Shown: positions 49,722-60,395, counted from the first letter of the stretch. The stretch: 64,000 nucleotides of DNA from Magnetococcales bacterium (GCA_015232405.1 JADFZS010000009.1:1-64000); one strand, 5' to 3'. Program-made: numbers and translations. Notes: a model not told the origin generated them from the sequence alone.

Positions 49722-52460
49722 TTATTCCTTTTTCTCGCTATCTAAATCTATTTTCAAGCTTTCGCTAATTAGATTCAATTTCTGTTTTGCCTGTTCAAAA
49801 TCAAACTGTCCAAGATCTGCCTCAAGCTGATCCATCTCTTTGCTCACTCCCATATTGCGCACCATTGGTTTTAAGGTTTGCAACAATTTACCAGCTTTAA
49901 ACCGTTTATTCTGGATATTATCACTCAACTCTATTATCAGTGACTTAACATCCTCAATATCTACCGCCTCGCCACCCTGTTCAGACTCCTCTTTGATGGC
50001 ATCCTCTTTTGCCTTCGCTTTTTTAAGAGGCTCAATGGAGGTGATAACCTGATCTGATAATTTGGCAAATATCTCTAAAAGAGCGGGCCACTGTTCTTTA
50101 TCCTCTTTTATTATACTATTTTCCAGCTCAGTGGCAGCTTTTGTCAGCTCAACCATACCGAGATTACCAGCCAAACCTCTCACAGTATGGACATGGCGAC
50201 GAGCATTTTCGGGGTCTTCGGATCTGTGTCCTGTCAAACCACGCTCCACATGTTTTACCACATCGTTAAACTCATCGGAAAATTTAATAAGCAAGGTGCG
50301 GTATAACTGGCTATTATTATCCACTTGGCTTAAACCAGTATCGGTATCGATTCCCGGTAGTTCACCGCCAAATGGCTGCTCTTCAATCTGTACTGAACTA
50401 CTCGCCACAACTTGACTTTTTGACTGTTTGGAGAGAGGCAGCCATTTTTGCAAGGCAGCAAACAGCTGTTTTTTATCAATAGGTTTAGCCACATGGTCAT
50501 TCATACCAGCAGCCAAACATTTCACCCTGTCCCCCTCCATGGCATATGCTGTCATGGCGATGATGGGAATTTTCTCAAAGTCCGGCATCTGCCTTATTTT
50601 TCCGGTGGCGGTATAGCCATCCATCTCCGGCATCTGGATATCCATCAAAATCAGGTCAAAGGTAGATGCCTGCACCTTCTCCACACCATCTAGACCGTTG
50701 CTTGCCATCTCAACTTCAATACCAACATTTTCCAGAATCTCTCTGATAACCTGTTGATTAATAGCATTATCTTCCACCAGAAGAACTCTGGTAGAAGTAA
50801 ATTTCAAAGTAAACTCCTCTCTGTTTTGATCATCCTTTTTGTTGGTGAAGGTGTCGGTCATATCCCGGTTGAATATGCTTATTATGGCCTCATACAACAA
50901 AGAACGGGTAGCAGGCTTGGAGAGAAAAGCGTGGACTCCAGCCTCAATTGCCTTTTTGCTGACCTCATCCCGACCAAAAGCGGTGAGCATGATAATTCTT
51001 GGGCAATCTTTATCCTGCAATATTATACCAGCTGTCTCAATGCCGTCCATCTCCGGCATCCGCCAATCCATAAGAACAAGGGGGAACGGCTCTCCAGCTT
51101 TTTTGGCCTTTTCCAACTCCTCCAAAGCAAGGGGGCCAGACTCCACCAATGTAGGCTGAAATGACAATGTCTCCAGATCATCTCGCAAGGTCTCCCTTGC
51201 CACCTTGTTGTCATCACAGACAAGTACTTTCATACTGTGAAGATCTTTTGGTAGCCCCAACCTGGGCTTTCTTTTACCTTTTGACCGTTTAAAAACAGTG
51301 GTAAAAGAGAAAACACTACCCTTTCCTGGTGTGCTCTCTACCTTGAATTTACCCCCCATCATCTCAACAATATGTTTGCAGATTGTAAGACCTAAACCAG
51401 TTCCACCATATTTTCTGGTGGTGGAGTCATCAGCCTGCACAAAAGCACTGAATAACTTGGGAATTCTATCAGAATCCATTCCTATTCCGGTATCACTCAC
51501 GGAAAAAGAGAGATTTATATGGTCGGTACTCTCCTCGATAATGGAGACCTTGATTACTATTTCACCCTCTTTGGTGAATTTAACTGCATTACCCAAAAGA
51601 TTAATCAACACCTGCTCTAAACGAACTGAATCACCTATGAGATGGCAAGCGTTATTCTCTGGTAGAGATTGTACCAGTTCCAACCCTTTGTCAGAGACCT
51701 GCTTTTTAAATACATCGGCAAGCCTTTCAAATATCTCTTCAAGGTTGAAAGGGGCTGAGTCAAGCTGCAATCGCCCTGCCTCAATTTTAGAAACATCCAA
51801 TATATCGTTGATTAAACTCAACAGTGAATATGAAGAGCTTTTTATCTTATTGAGATAATCCCTGACCTTTGGTGACAGCTCGGCTTTTATCGCCAGATCT
51901 GAAAGACCGATAATGGCGGTCATGGGGGTACGAATCTCATGGCTCATATTGGCCAAAAACGCACTCTTGGCACGATTGGCAGTCTCAGCAGCCTCTTTGG
52001 ACTGTTTCATGGAGATCTCTGCCTGACGGCGTTTTTCAATTTCATCTTCAAGATCTTTATTTTTCTGCCTTAGCTCACGGTTAAGTGCGCTCTTTTTCAA
52101 ACAGCCTTCAATATGTATGGATAGCTCTTTTAGATCTGGTGGCTTCAACATGTAGCCAGAAGCACCACGATTTAATGCCTCAACAGCATTCTGCATATCA
52201 CCATAACCTGTAAGAACAATTGCCTGTATCTCACTGTTAAGTTCAGCCACCTTGGATAGTAGTTCCAAGCCATCCATCCCTGGCATTCGCAGATCGGTTA
52301 TTAAAATATCTATATTGTTGTTATTTATAATCTCCAGACCATCCTTACCAGAAGAGGCGGTAAAAACCGTATGAGATTGCAGACGCAGCTCACTTGCCAA
52401 AGCTTGTATAATGGCGGGCTCGTCATCTACCAACAATATTGTTGCTTTTATGCTATCCAT
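49722..52460 (-). CDS. REC-HisKA-HATPase-REC-REC-Hpt hybrid kinase
   Basis: REC TILLVDDEPAIIQAL; FLANMSHEIRTPMTAIIGLSDLA; REC VLVCDDNKVARETL; REC VLLVEDNAINQQVIREIL; Hpt ARRHVHTVRGLAGNLG; start MDSIKATILL at 52460. Confidence 0.93.
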   Translation of the reverse strand: MDSIKATILLVDDEPAIIQALASELRLQSHTVFTASSGKDGLEIINNNNIDILITDLRMPGMDGLELLSKVAELNSEIQAIVLTGYGDMQNAVEALNRGASGYMLKPPDLKELSIHIEGCLKKSALNRELRQKNKDLEDEIEKRRQAEISMKQSKEAAETANRAKSAFLANMSHEIRTPMTAIIGLSDLAIKAELSPKVRDYLNKIKSSSYSLLSLINDILDVSKIEAGRLQLDSAPFNLEEIFERLADVFKKQVSDKGLELVQSLPENNACHLIGDSVRLEQVLINLLGNAVKFTKEGEIVIKVSIIEESTDHINLSFSVSDTGIGMDSDRIPKLFSAFVQADDSTTRKYGGTGLGLTICKHIVEMMGGKFKVESTPGKGSVFSFTTVFKRSKGKRKPRLGLPKDLHSMKVLVCDDNKVARETLRDDLETLSFQPTLVESGPLALEELEKAKKAGEPFPLVLMDWRMPEMDGIETAGIILQDKDCPRIIMLTAFGRDEVSKKAIEAGVHAFLSKPATRSLLYEAIISIFNRDMTDTFTNKKDDQNREEFTLKFTSTRVLLVEDNAINQQVIREILENVGIEVEMASNGLDGVEKVQASTFDLILMDIQMPEMDGYTATGKIRQMPDFEKIPIIAMTAYAMEGDRVKCLAAGMNDHVAKPIDKKQLFAALQKWLPLSKQSKSQVVASSSVQIEEQPFGGELPGIDTDTGLSQVDNNSQLYRTLLIKFSDEFNDVVKHVERGLTGHRSEDPENARRHVHTVRGLAGNLGMVELTKAATELENSIIKEDKEQWPALLEIFAKLSDQVITSIEPLKKAKAKEDAIKEESEQGGEAVDIEDVKSLIIELSDNIQNKRFKAGKLLQTLKPMVRNMGVSKEMDQLEADLGQFDFEQAKQKLNLISESLKIDLDSEKKE

Positions 52461-52470
52461 ATAATTAGCC

Positions 52471-53967
52471 TCATGCTGCTGGCAATTGAATTTTGAATGT
52501 TGCACCCTTACCAAGTTGGCTATCAACATGGATACGCCCATTCATCTCTTGTACAATACCGCGAATTATGTGTAGCCCCAAGCCTGTCCCTTGCCCCACC
52601 TCTTTGGTGGTAAAAAAAGGCTCCAAACAACGGTCTCTATCATGGGTGGACATGCCAATACCGTTATCTGCAACCTCTAATATTACCCATTTGTTGTCGT
52701 CAGAAGCATAGAGGCGCAAGGCAATTTTTTTCTGAAAGCTGCTATCCTCTGACCGTTTTTTATCAACCGCATGACGGGCATTGGATAGAAGGTTGACCAC
52801 CACCTGTTCAAAACGCCCTGCATGTAAAGAGACCTCTGGTAGATTTTCACCAATTTGCATATCCAGTTCAATCTCATGGATACGAAACTGCTCCTGGAAA
52901 AACAGCAGGGCCTCATTTGCTGGTACTGCCAGATCTGTTGCTTCTGGTGGTTCATCACTCTCACCCCGGGCAAAAGCTCGCATATGGGTTATGATGGTTG
53001 TGGCCCGCTTCATCTGCTGGTCAATCTCTTTTGTCGCCTCGGTCACACGCTCTGCAGATACCGATCCCCGGCCCACATCGTTACCTAAACTTTGCGACCA
53101 GATACGGATAACAGCCAGAGGCTGGTTTAGCTCATGGGCTATACCAGCAGCCATCTCACCCATGGCAGTTAGACGACCGGTATGGACTAGCTGGGCCTCT
53201 CTCTCCCGCAAGATTGTCTGGGAACGTTTATAGTCGGTAATATCTTTGGCAACCAGTACCACACCCGTTACCTCTTCGGTTAGATCACGGTGTACAGAAC
53301 CGGAGAGCAGTACCGGGGTCTCACGATCATTTTTTGAGACAATGGTGGTATCAAAACTACTTAGAAAACCATTTTTTAGTAGATCTTCAAACCCATTTTC
53401 GCCAAAAATTGAGTGCATAGAGGCGAAGTTTTCAAGCTTTTTGCCCACCATCTCCTCTTCACTATATTCCAACATATCACAGGCAAGGCGATTGACCGTC
53501 TGCACAGTGCCATCTGGTGATATGACTATCAGAGCATCAGCCATTGACTCAATGATACTCTCCAGATAACGCAGGTTTAAAACAAGTTGTCGTTTCATCT
53601 CCACCTGTTTTATACAACGCCCAAGATGTATACCCAGCTCATCCAGATCAACAGGTTTCAACATATAGGCTACAGCACCGTTGTTCAGGGCTTTAATTGC
53701 GTTACTCATATCCCCATGTCCGGTCAAGACAATGGAACATATACCCTCTCGCACATCTGGTACTTTGGTGAGAAGCTCCAGCCCTCCCATACCCGGCATA
53801 CGTAGATCGGTTATCATGATATCTATACTTTGCTCGGCTAAAACCTCCAAAGCTTTGATACCAGACGAGGCGGTATAAACACTGTGGCCATTAATCTCAA
53901 GCCAGTCTTGCAGCCCTTCGACTATTCCAACTTCATCGTCTACTACCAATACAGTTGCCTTTTTCAC
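52471..53967 (-). CDS. REC-PAS-HisKA-HATPase sensor kinase
   Basis: REC TVLVVDDEVGIVEGLQDWL; GEMAAGIAHELNQPLAVIRIWSQSL; GTGLGLHIIRGIVQEMNG. Confidence 0.92.
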   Translation of the reverse strand: MKKATVLVVDDEVGIVEGLQDWLEINGHSVYTASSGIKALEVLAEQSIDIMITDLRMPGMGGLELLTKVPDVREGICSIVLTGHGDMSNAIKALNNGAVAYMLKPVDLDELGIHLGRCIKQVEMKRQLVLNLRYLESIIESMADALIVISPDGTVQTVNRLACDMLEYSEEEMVGKKLENFASMHSIFGENGFEDLLKNGFLSSFDTTIVSKNDRETPVLLSGSVHRDLTEEVTGVVLVAKDITDYKRSQTILREREAQLVHTGRLTAMGEMAAGIAHELNQPLAVIRIWSQSLGNDVGRGSVSAERVTEATKEIDQQMKRATTIITHMRAFARGESDEPPEATDLAVPANEALLFFQEQFRIHEIELDMQIGENLPEVSLHAGRFEQVVVNLLSNARHAVDKKRSEDSSFQKKIALRLYASDDNKWVILEVADNGIGMSTHDRDRCLEPFFTTKEVGQGTGLGLHIIRGIVQEMNGRIHVDSQLGKGATFKIQLPAA

Positions 53968-54081
53968 GCTTTTCTCCTAAACCTTCTAATTAAGGGTACT
54001 AAAAGCTTAAATACCAAGGAAATTATTTACATTTCAGCCCCTTGGAGCCGGGTTGAAAATAGATAAAAAATGGACCAATAC

Positions 54082-55698
54082 CTACGTAGCCAACTTTACA
54101 ACCGGAAATTGTACCGTTAGCTTTGTCCCTTTACCTTCAACACTTTCCATCTGTATGGTTCCCTGTCTCTCTCTTATGATGCTATGGATTATATAAAGTC
54201 CCAACCCAGTTCCCTCACCCACCTCTTTGGTGCTAAAAAATGGCTCCCAGCAACGTTTCTGCTCCTCTTCAGACATACCTATACCGTTGTCATCAACCTC
54301 CAAAATTATGGAGCCAGCACCCTCTTCAATGTAAGATAGCTTTATTATTACCTGCTTTTTATACTCCTCTTGTTGGTCGCCCTTTTTATTTACCGCATAA
54401 CGAGCATTAGAGAGAAGATTTACAACAATCTGTTCATAATGGTTGGGGTGGATGGCAATTTTGGGAAGACCCTCGGTAATCTCCGTGACCAGCTCAATAT
54501 CATGAACCCGATACTGTTCGCGAAAAAAGGTAAGGGCGTCCAAGGTCGGGATGGATGGGTCAACAATAACATCATCATCATCTTTACCTTCACTACGGAC
54601 AAATGTCCGCATCAGGTTGATAATGCTTGCTGCCCGGTCAACCTGCTTCATTATTTTATCACTTATCTGCAGGGAGTCCTCTTCACCCAACATCCCTTCA
54701 GCCATTCTGTAGCCAAAATTCTGCGCAGCCATACGAATTATGGTTAGGGGCTGGTTTAGTTCATGGGCAATACCGGATGCCATCTCGCCCATGGCGGTAA
54801 GTCTTCCGGCATGGATAAGCTGTGCCTCTTTTTCCCGCAGCTCTTTTTGCGCCTGTTTATAATCGGTGATATCCTTGGCAGCTACGATAATCCCCGTCTC
54901 CTCACCCCGATCATCACGCATGACGGAAGCCGAGATAAGAACAGGAATTTCCAGACCATTTTTTGCTATAAATACAGCTTCCAGGTTATCAAAACCCCCG
55001 GCAGGAAGCATGGCTTTCAGCTCTGCTCCCAGGGAAAACACCTCTTCATCATCATCCACATGTTGACGGCAAAATTGATCCACATGACAGCCCAAAAACT
55101 CACTTTCCGAATATCGCAACAGTTGGCTGGCAGAGCGGTTGACCTTCATGACCATGCCATCAAAAGTGGTGACCATAAGTGTGTCAGCCATGGAGGCCAA
55201 AATAGTATCGGTATAGACCTTGGCCTGTTGTAACTCCTGCTCTGCCTCGGTCCGTTTTAATACCTCCAGCTCCAGCTCCTCATTTCTTTTTTTCAGGGTG
55301 CGGCCTAGAATAATTCTTTTTTTGCAGCTAGTTATCTGCTTATCAAGCTCATTTAAATCTGGTGGCTTAAGCATATAACCTGCCGCACCACGGTTTACCG
55401 CTTCAATAGCATTTTTCATATCGCCAAACCCGGTAAGAACAATGGTCTGGATCTCATCCTGTATTTTACTGGCTGATGTAAGAAGCTCCAAACCATTCAT
55501 ACCCGGCATGTTCAGGTCGGTTATCAAAATATCAATTTTTTGCTCTTCTAAAAGCGTTAACGCCTCCTTTCCTGAGTTGGCGGTAAATACCGTATGTGAC
55601 TGTAAACTCAACTCACTACGCAGAGCATTGACTATGGTTGCCTCATCATCCACCAGAAGGATTGCCACTGGTGCATTTATATCGGTTGTCACCAACAT
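54082..55698 (-). CDS. REC-PAS-HisKA-HATPase sensor kinase
   Basis: REC ILLVDDEATIVNALRSELSLQSHTVFTANSG; GEMASGIAHELNQPLTIIRMAAQ; GTGLGLYIIHSIIRE. Confidence 0.92.
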   Translation of the reverse strand: MLVTTDINAPVAILLVDDEATIVNALRSELSLQSHTVFTANSGKEALTLLEEQKIDILITDLNMPGMNGLELLTSASKIQDEIQTIVLTGFGDMKNAIEAVNRGAAGYMLKPPDLNELDKQITSCKKRIILGRTLKKRNEELELEVLKRTEAEQELQQAKVYTDTILASMADTLMVTTFDGMVMKVNRSASQLLRYSESEFLGCHVDQFCRQHVDDDEEVFSLGAELKAMLPAGGFDNLEAVFIAKNGLEIPVLISASVMRDDRGEETGIIVAAKDITDYKQAQKELREKEAQLIHAGRLTAMGEMASGIAHELNQPLTIIRMAAQNFGYRMAEGMLGEEDSLQISDKIMKQVDRAASIINLMRTFVRSEGKDDDDVIVDPSIPTLDALTFFREQYRVHDIELVTEITEGLPKIAIHPNHYEQIVVNLLSNARYAVNKKGDQQEEYKKQVIIKLSYIEEGAGSIILEVDDNGIGMSEEEQKRCWEPFFSTKEVGEGTGLGLYIIHSIIRERQGTIQMESVEGKGTKLTVQFPVVKLAT

Positions 55699-55701
55699 AG
55701 C

Positions 55702-57237
55702 TTAACCATCACCTTCAATATCTGTAGCTGCAGGCAGAATTACCTTGGCAACTGTGGAAACCCCCTTTTCACTTTCAACGGTAATTTCGCCTTTTAACTC
55801 CTCGACGATACCCCGTACAATATGAAGACCCAACCCGGTCCCCTTTCCCTCCTCTTTAGTGGTAAAAAAAGGTTCCAAACATCTTTGCAACTCTGTTTCA
55901 GACATCCCTATACCGTTATCTTTCACTTCTAGAATTACATTTTTTCGTTCAGCTCCCTCACTGAGACTCAATGTTATCTGTTTTTGATAATCCTCGTCAC
56001 TCTCCGCTTTTTTATCTACAGCGTAACGCCCATTGGAGAGAAGGTTAACCAAAATCTGTTCAAAACGGTTGCCGTGCATCCGCACCAATGGCAGATTTGT
56101 ACCTATCTTCAACTCCAACTCAATCTCCCTGATGCGAAACTGCTCTTTGAAAAAAAGCAGTGCCTGATTGGCAGGAATAGCTGGATCAATCGCCTTGACG
56201 GGATCATTAATCTCAACCCTGGCAAAAGCGCTCATATGGTTGATAATTGTAGTGGCCCGGTCTATCTGCTGGGTAATCTCACTACTTACTTTAGAAACTA
56301 TATCTGCCTCGATAGTGGTACCGTTGTTAACCGCATGCCCCAGACTTTGGGAACGGATACGAATAACTGTGAGGGGTTGGTTCAACTCATGGGCGATACC
56401 AGTTGCCATCTCACCCATAGCAGTCAAACGGCTGGAATGGACCAACTGGGCCTCTTTATCTCTGAGAGCCTTTTGTGCCTGTTTATAGTCGGTGATATCT
56501 TTGGCGACCAGAACAAAACTACTGATATCTCCTTGTGCGTCATGACGTGGCGAGCCAGATAGCAATACCGGAACCATTGAGCCATCTTTGGCCTTTAGTT
56601 TGGCATCGGTATTGTTGACCGCACCCTCCACCAATAGATTTAAAATAGAGTCGTCACCAAAAGCGTCAGAATCGAAAAGTTTATCAACCTGGGAGTCTAG
56701 CAACTCAGAACTACTATAACCAAAAAGAGTCTCCTGGTTGATCTTGGTTATCACCCCTTGGGTTGAGACAAAAAACAGCGCATCCATCATCAAAAGCAGA
56801 ATGCTCTGGATATTTTGTAACTCGCTATTTTTCTCCTGCAGCTCTCTTTTTTTATTGTAGAGATCGACAAAAACGTTCACTTTTGAGCGCAAAATACGGT
56901 CATCAATGGGTTTCAAGATAAAATCGACGGCACCCATTTCAAAACCTTTTAAGGTCTGATACTCATCAGAGGCAGCAGCGGTTACAAATATAATGGGAAG
57001 ATCACGGGTTTTCTCAACACCTCGCAGTATATTTGCCACCTCAAAACCATTCATATTGGGCATGTTTACGTCCAACAGCAGCAGAGCATAATCATTCTCT
57101 GAACACAGAAGCAGAGTTTGCGCCCCAGAATCAGCCTCATGGATCTCAGCATCCATTTTAGAGAGCAGAGAGTGCATGGCACGTAGATTCGCCGGAAGGT
57201 CGTCTACTATTAAAATCTTTGGAAGGTTTTCGCTCAT
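55702..57237 (-). CDS. REC-PAS-HisKA-HATPase sensor kinase
   Basis: REC KILIVDDLPANLRAMHSLL; GEMATGIAHELNQPLTVIRIRSQSL; GTGLGLHIVRGIVEELKG. Confidence 0.92.
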   Translation of the reverse strand: MSENLPKILIVDDLPANLRAMHSLLSKMDAEIHEADSGAQTLLLCSENDYALLLLDVNMPNMNGFEVANILRGVEKTRDLPIIFVTAAASDEYQTLKGFEMGAVDFILKPIDDRILRSKVNVFVDLYNKKRELQEKNSELQNIQSILLLMMDALFFVSTQGVITKINQETLFGYSSSELLDSQVDKLFDSDAFGDDSILNLLVEGAVNNTDAKLKAKDGSMVPVLLSGSPRHDAQGDISSFVLVAKDITDYKQAQKALRDKEAQLVHSSRLTAMGEMATGIAHELNQPLTVIRIRSQSLGHAVNNGTTIEADIVSKVSSEITQQIDRATTIINHMSAFARVEINDPVKAIDPAIPANQALLFFKEQFRIREIELELKIGTNLPLVRMHGNRFEQILVNLLSNGRYAVDKKAESDEDYQKQITLSLSEGAERKNVILEVKDNGIGMSETELQRCLEPFFTTKEEGKGTGLGLHIVRGIVEELKGEITVESEKGVSTVAKVILPAATDIEGDG

Positions 57238-57842
57238 TATTGCTCTACTCCCAAAATATCACATATTTTTTTGTCAATCTTATCTAAGGATACCACATGG
57301 TCAGCAACCCCAGCAGCTATAGCAGAACGGGGCATAAGGTAGGCTTCAGCCCGCTCGGGATCTTGCACAATAGTTGTACCACCCAGCTCTTTGATGCGTT
57401 TTAATCCCATTGTGCCATCATCACTACCCCCTGTTAATAAAACACCTAATAGAGCTTCGTCATAATAGTCGGCAGCACTCTCAAACAGTATGTCAATGGC
57501 AGGACGAACATAATTGTATTTAGGATCAATGGTTAATGCGAACGATCCATCTGTCTCCACCAAAAGATGATACCCAGCAGGTGCTACATGAACACAACCA
57601 GCAGTAGCCAAATCCCCCGGCTCTGCTTCACTGACACTGAGTTTGCAATTGTCATCTAAAAAAGAGGCCAAAAAGCCGTTATCATCACTCGCCCTGTGCT
57701 GTACCAGTATAATCGGCACAGGAAAATCACCCGGCAGCCCACTGAGAATGGTATTAAACGCATCCAGGCTTCCTGCCGATCCTCCTATGACCACCCCTCG
57801 AAAATTAGCTGGGGAGGATGTCATGTTTTTTGCTCTCTGCAC
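57237..57842 (-). CDS. CheB-type methylesterase domain (no REC)
   Basis: VVIGGSAGSLDAFNTILSGLP, LVQHRAS, LLTGGSDDGTMGL; GTG start at 57842 or ATG at 57824. Confidence 0.9.
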   Translation of the reverse strand: MQRAKNMTSSPANFRGVVIGGSAGSLDAFNTILSGLPGDFPVPIILVQHRASDDNGFLASFLDDNCKLSVSEAEPGDLATAGCVHVAPAGYHLLVETDGSFALTIDPKYNYVRPAIDILFESAADYYDEALLGVLLTGGSDDGTMGLKRIKELGGTTIVQDPERAEAYLMPRSAIAAGVADHVVSLDKIDKKICDILGVEQ

Positions 57843-57854
57843 ATATTTACCCCC

Positions 57855-58745
57855 TTACCTAGCTTTTTTGGGATTTTTTTGAAAAATCCGCCACTGTTGG
57901 GAGATTGGTGAAAAGTTATTGACCACATCAGAAAATTTTAAAGACTCCCGACTACCCAAACATAATAGACCATCATCTACCAATGTATCGTGGAGCAGAT
58001 TTAATACCCGGTTTTGTAAAGTGCGATCAAAGTAAATTAAAACATTACGACAGAGCACCAGGTGCATCTCGGTAAAAACTGAATCTGTGGCAAGATTAAA
58101 GTTTGAAAAAAGTATATTTTTCTTTAAGTCAGGATCAATCAGTGCCAAACCATATTTGGCATAATAATAATCTGACAACGATCCCTTACCACCGGAATTT
58201 TGATAATTAATTGAATAATCTCTGAGGTTCTCTATGCTATAGACCCCCTCTTTTGCCAGAGATAAAGAGCGATTGTTGATATCGGTGGCATAAATTCTAA
58301 CACGATCAGATAAACCCTCTTCATGTAGCAATATCGCCATGGAGTAGACCTCTTCACCAGTAGCACAACCAGCGTGCCACACATTGATGATGGGAAATTT
58401 ATCCAGCAGGGGGATTATCTCTTCACGCACTGTTTTGTAAAAAGGTGGATCACGAAAAAATTCAGTTACAGTAACCGAAAGGATATAGAACAGTTTTTGA
58501 AAAAATGCCTCATCGTGGAGAACCCTAGGGATTGCATCAGAGACATGCTCTATACCACTGACTTTGATAGCATGGAGAAGTCGCCTTTTTAGAGAAGCCT
58601 GAACATAGTTGCTGAAATCAAAATCATAACGATAGCGCAACGACTCCAACAGTAACCGTATTTCAAAATCTTGCAGTTCTATCCGGCTCATGTCACATAC
58701 CTGCCCATGGATAGCTCTTCTTGAGCATAGAGAGGACAAATACAT
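57855..58745 (-). CDS. CheR-type methyltransferase
   Basis: TVTEFFRDPPFYKTVREE, NVWHAGCATGEEVYSMAILLHEEG, HLVLCRNVLIYFD; start likely MSRIELQDF (58691). Confidence 0.92.
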   Translation of the reverse strand: MYLSSLCSRRAIHGQVCDMSRIELQDFEIRLLLESLRYRYDFDFSNYVQASLKRRLLHAIKVSGIEHVSDAIPRVLHDEAFFQKLFYILSVTVTEFFRDPPFYKTVREEIIPLLDKFPIINVWHAGCATGEEVYSMAILLHEEGLSDRVRIYATDINNRSLSLAKEGVYSIENLRDYSINYQNSGGKGSLSDYYYAKYGLALIDPDLKKNILFSNFNLATDSVFTEMHLVLCRNVLIYFDRTLQNRVLNLLHDTLVDDGLLCLGSRESLKFSDVVNNFSPISQQWRIFQKNPKKAR

Positions 58746-58799
58746 GAGAGGCTGCCAACAAAACAGTCTCCCCGTTCTCTATGTTCAAGAGAGTTGATT

Positions 58800-60395
58800 C
58801 TACTCTTTGTCATGAAACTCATTTCCAATAAAATAGGTCTCGGCCTTCTGGTTACGAATTAAATTTTCCAACCCCAAGCCAATTATTGGGATAACCTCGC
58901 CTATGAACACCTTGCTTAACGGGGTAAAAGATTTAAAAGAGGCCATCTCTATTACCTCCACTACATTATCTCTAAAACTAACAGGAATTACCATGATCTC
59001 CTTGGGTGTGCCATCACCTAAGGCGGAGCTGATTTTTATATACTCCTCAGGAAACTTGGTTAAGAGGATTATTTTATTCTCACGGGCGCATTGACCAACA
59101 AGGGACTCACCAGGGGCAAAAGAGAGCTGGGTTATCTGCTGACCACAGTAACTACCATGGAGCTGATACTCCCCTGACGGTTCATCAAAGACAAAAAACA
59201 GCCCGGTACCAGCATCTAATAGAGGCACAAGAGTTGAAATAAGAGAGTTTGACAATTCACCTAAAGAGGTGGCCTTTTGCACCATGGCAGAAAATTTGGC
59301 AGTGTTCTCTTTCAGCCAATAATCTTCCCCCATTTTTTGCACCATGTCATTAAACACCACACCCAACTGCCCGACCTCATCTTCCTGGGGGTTTTTTACC
59401 CGGGCCGACATATCACCAGCACTTAAACTGTTGGAAACCTTAACCAACTCTAAAATCCGCTCTATTATCCCTTTTGCCGTGCGCAGACCAATAAGCCCAA
59501 TTCCCAATACTACCAACAGTGACATGGCGACTATTTTAAGAGTGGTATCACGCTGTATAGTTGCAATATATTCACTCCTCACAGCCAAAATCATGGTCGC
59601 TATATGTTTACCTCTACCGTCCTCTTCCCTTATGGAAAAAAATGAGAGATCCAGAGATACTCCCGACTTAGGTTGAAACGAATCCAACTCCATCCGGTTC
59701 TTTTTCAGCTTCTCCAGGCTATCCTCAGACATTTTATAATCACTTAAAAAGTCTGATGTTGAGGCATCGACTCTATCATTAAAATAGCTAGCCACCTCTA
59801 TTTGGGTATTGCCCTTTATTTTGCCGAGAAAACCACTGTTTATCAAATGACCACTGATAAATACCCCAACAAATTCAGACTCCTCATCCATCTTATGGAA
59901 GATGGGTGTCGTGGTAATTATCATCAATTTACCATCAATCAATTTAATAAAAGAGTGTGATTTGCGATCTTCGAGGATATTGTGAAATAGCTCAGGGTTT
60001 ACATGATAGTTAAAGCGGGTCAAATCATCATTATATGCCAAACCCAGCCCCTTATTATCAGTCACTATCATTAAATCTATGGGTTTTCTTGTATAAATCT
60101 CTTTTAAAGACTCGTTAATTGGCTCCCGCTCGCCACCAAATTTCAGGTAATAATACATGCTCTCAGTCAAGTGACCATTACGGGCTATTATTTGTGAAGC
60201 CTCAAGTAGAGTGCGCTCCTTGGACATAAAAAGGTTATTGATAAAACGGGTATTGTTGGCCATCTCTTTGACACGCATAATCTGGGCAATCTCAATTAAT
60301 GCCGTCAAAGAGAGGATAGATATGCTAGCAACAGCTATTACCACCAATATAAGTGGCAGGGTTATCAACCGTTGTTTGATGCTAAATGATTTCAT
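58800..60395 (-). CDS. Membrane sensor protein: periplasmic sensor domain-HAMP-GAF, no kinase or MA domain
   Basis: N-terminal and central TM segments, HAMP-like NSLSAGDMSARVKNPQEDEVGQLGVVFNDMV, C-terminal GAF-like LFFVFDEPSGEYQLHGSYC; ends without H-box. Confidence 0.8.
   Translation of the reverse strand: MKSFSIKQRLITLPLILVVIAVASISILSLTALIEIAQIMRVKEMANNTRFINNLFMSKERTLLEASQIIARNGHLTESMYYYLKFGGEREPINESLKEIYTRKPIDLMIVTDNKGLGLAYNDDLTRFNYHVNPELFHNILEDRKSHSFIKLIDGKLMIITTTPIFHKMDEESEFVGVFISGHLINSGFLGKIKGNTQIEVASYFNDRVDASTSDFLSDYKMSEDSLEKLKKNRMELDSFQPKSGVSLDLSFFSIREEDGRGKHIATMILAVRSEYIATIQRDTTLKIVAMSLLVVLGIGLIGLRTAKGIIERILELVKVSNSLSAGDMSARVKNPQEDEVGQLGVVFNDMVQKMGEDYWLKENTAKFSAMVQKATSLGELSNSLISTLVPLLDAGTGLFFVFDEPSGEYQLHGSYCGQQITQLSFAPGESLVGQCARENKIILLTKFPEEYIKISSALGDGTPKEIMVIPVSFRDNVVEVIEMASFKSFTPLSKVFIGEVIPIIGLGLENLIRNQKAETYFIGNEFHDKE

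Noticed and set aside
43995-58745. A standard chemotaxis operon
   Set aside because: CheR and CheB are present, but no CheA, CheW, CheY-only or MCP signalling domain is visible in the window.
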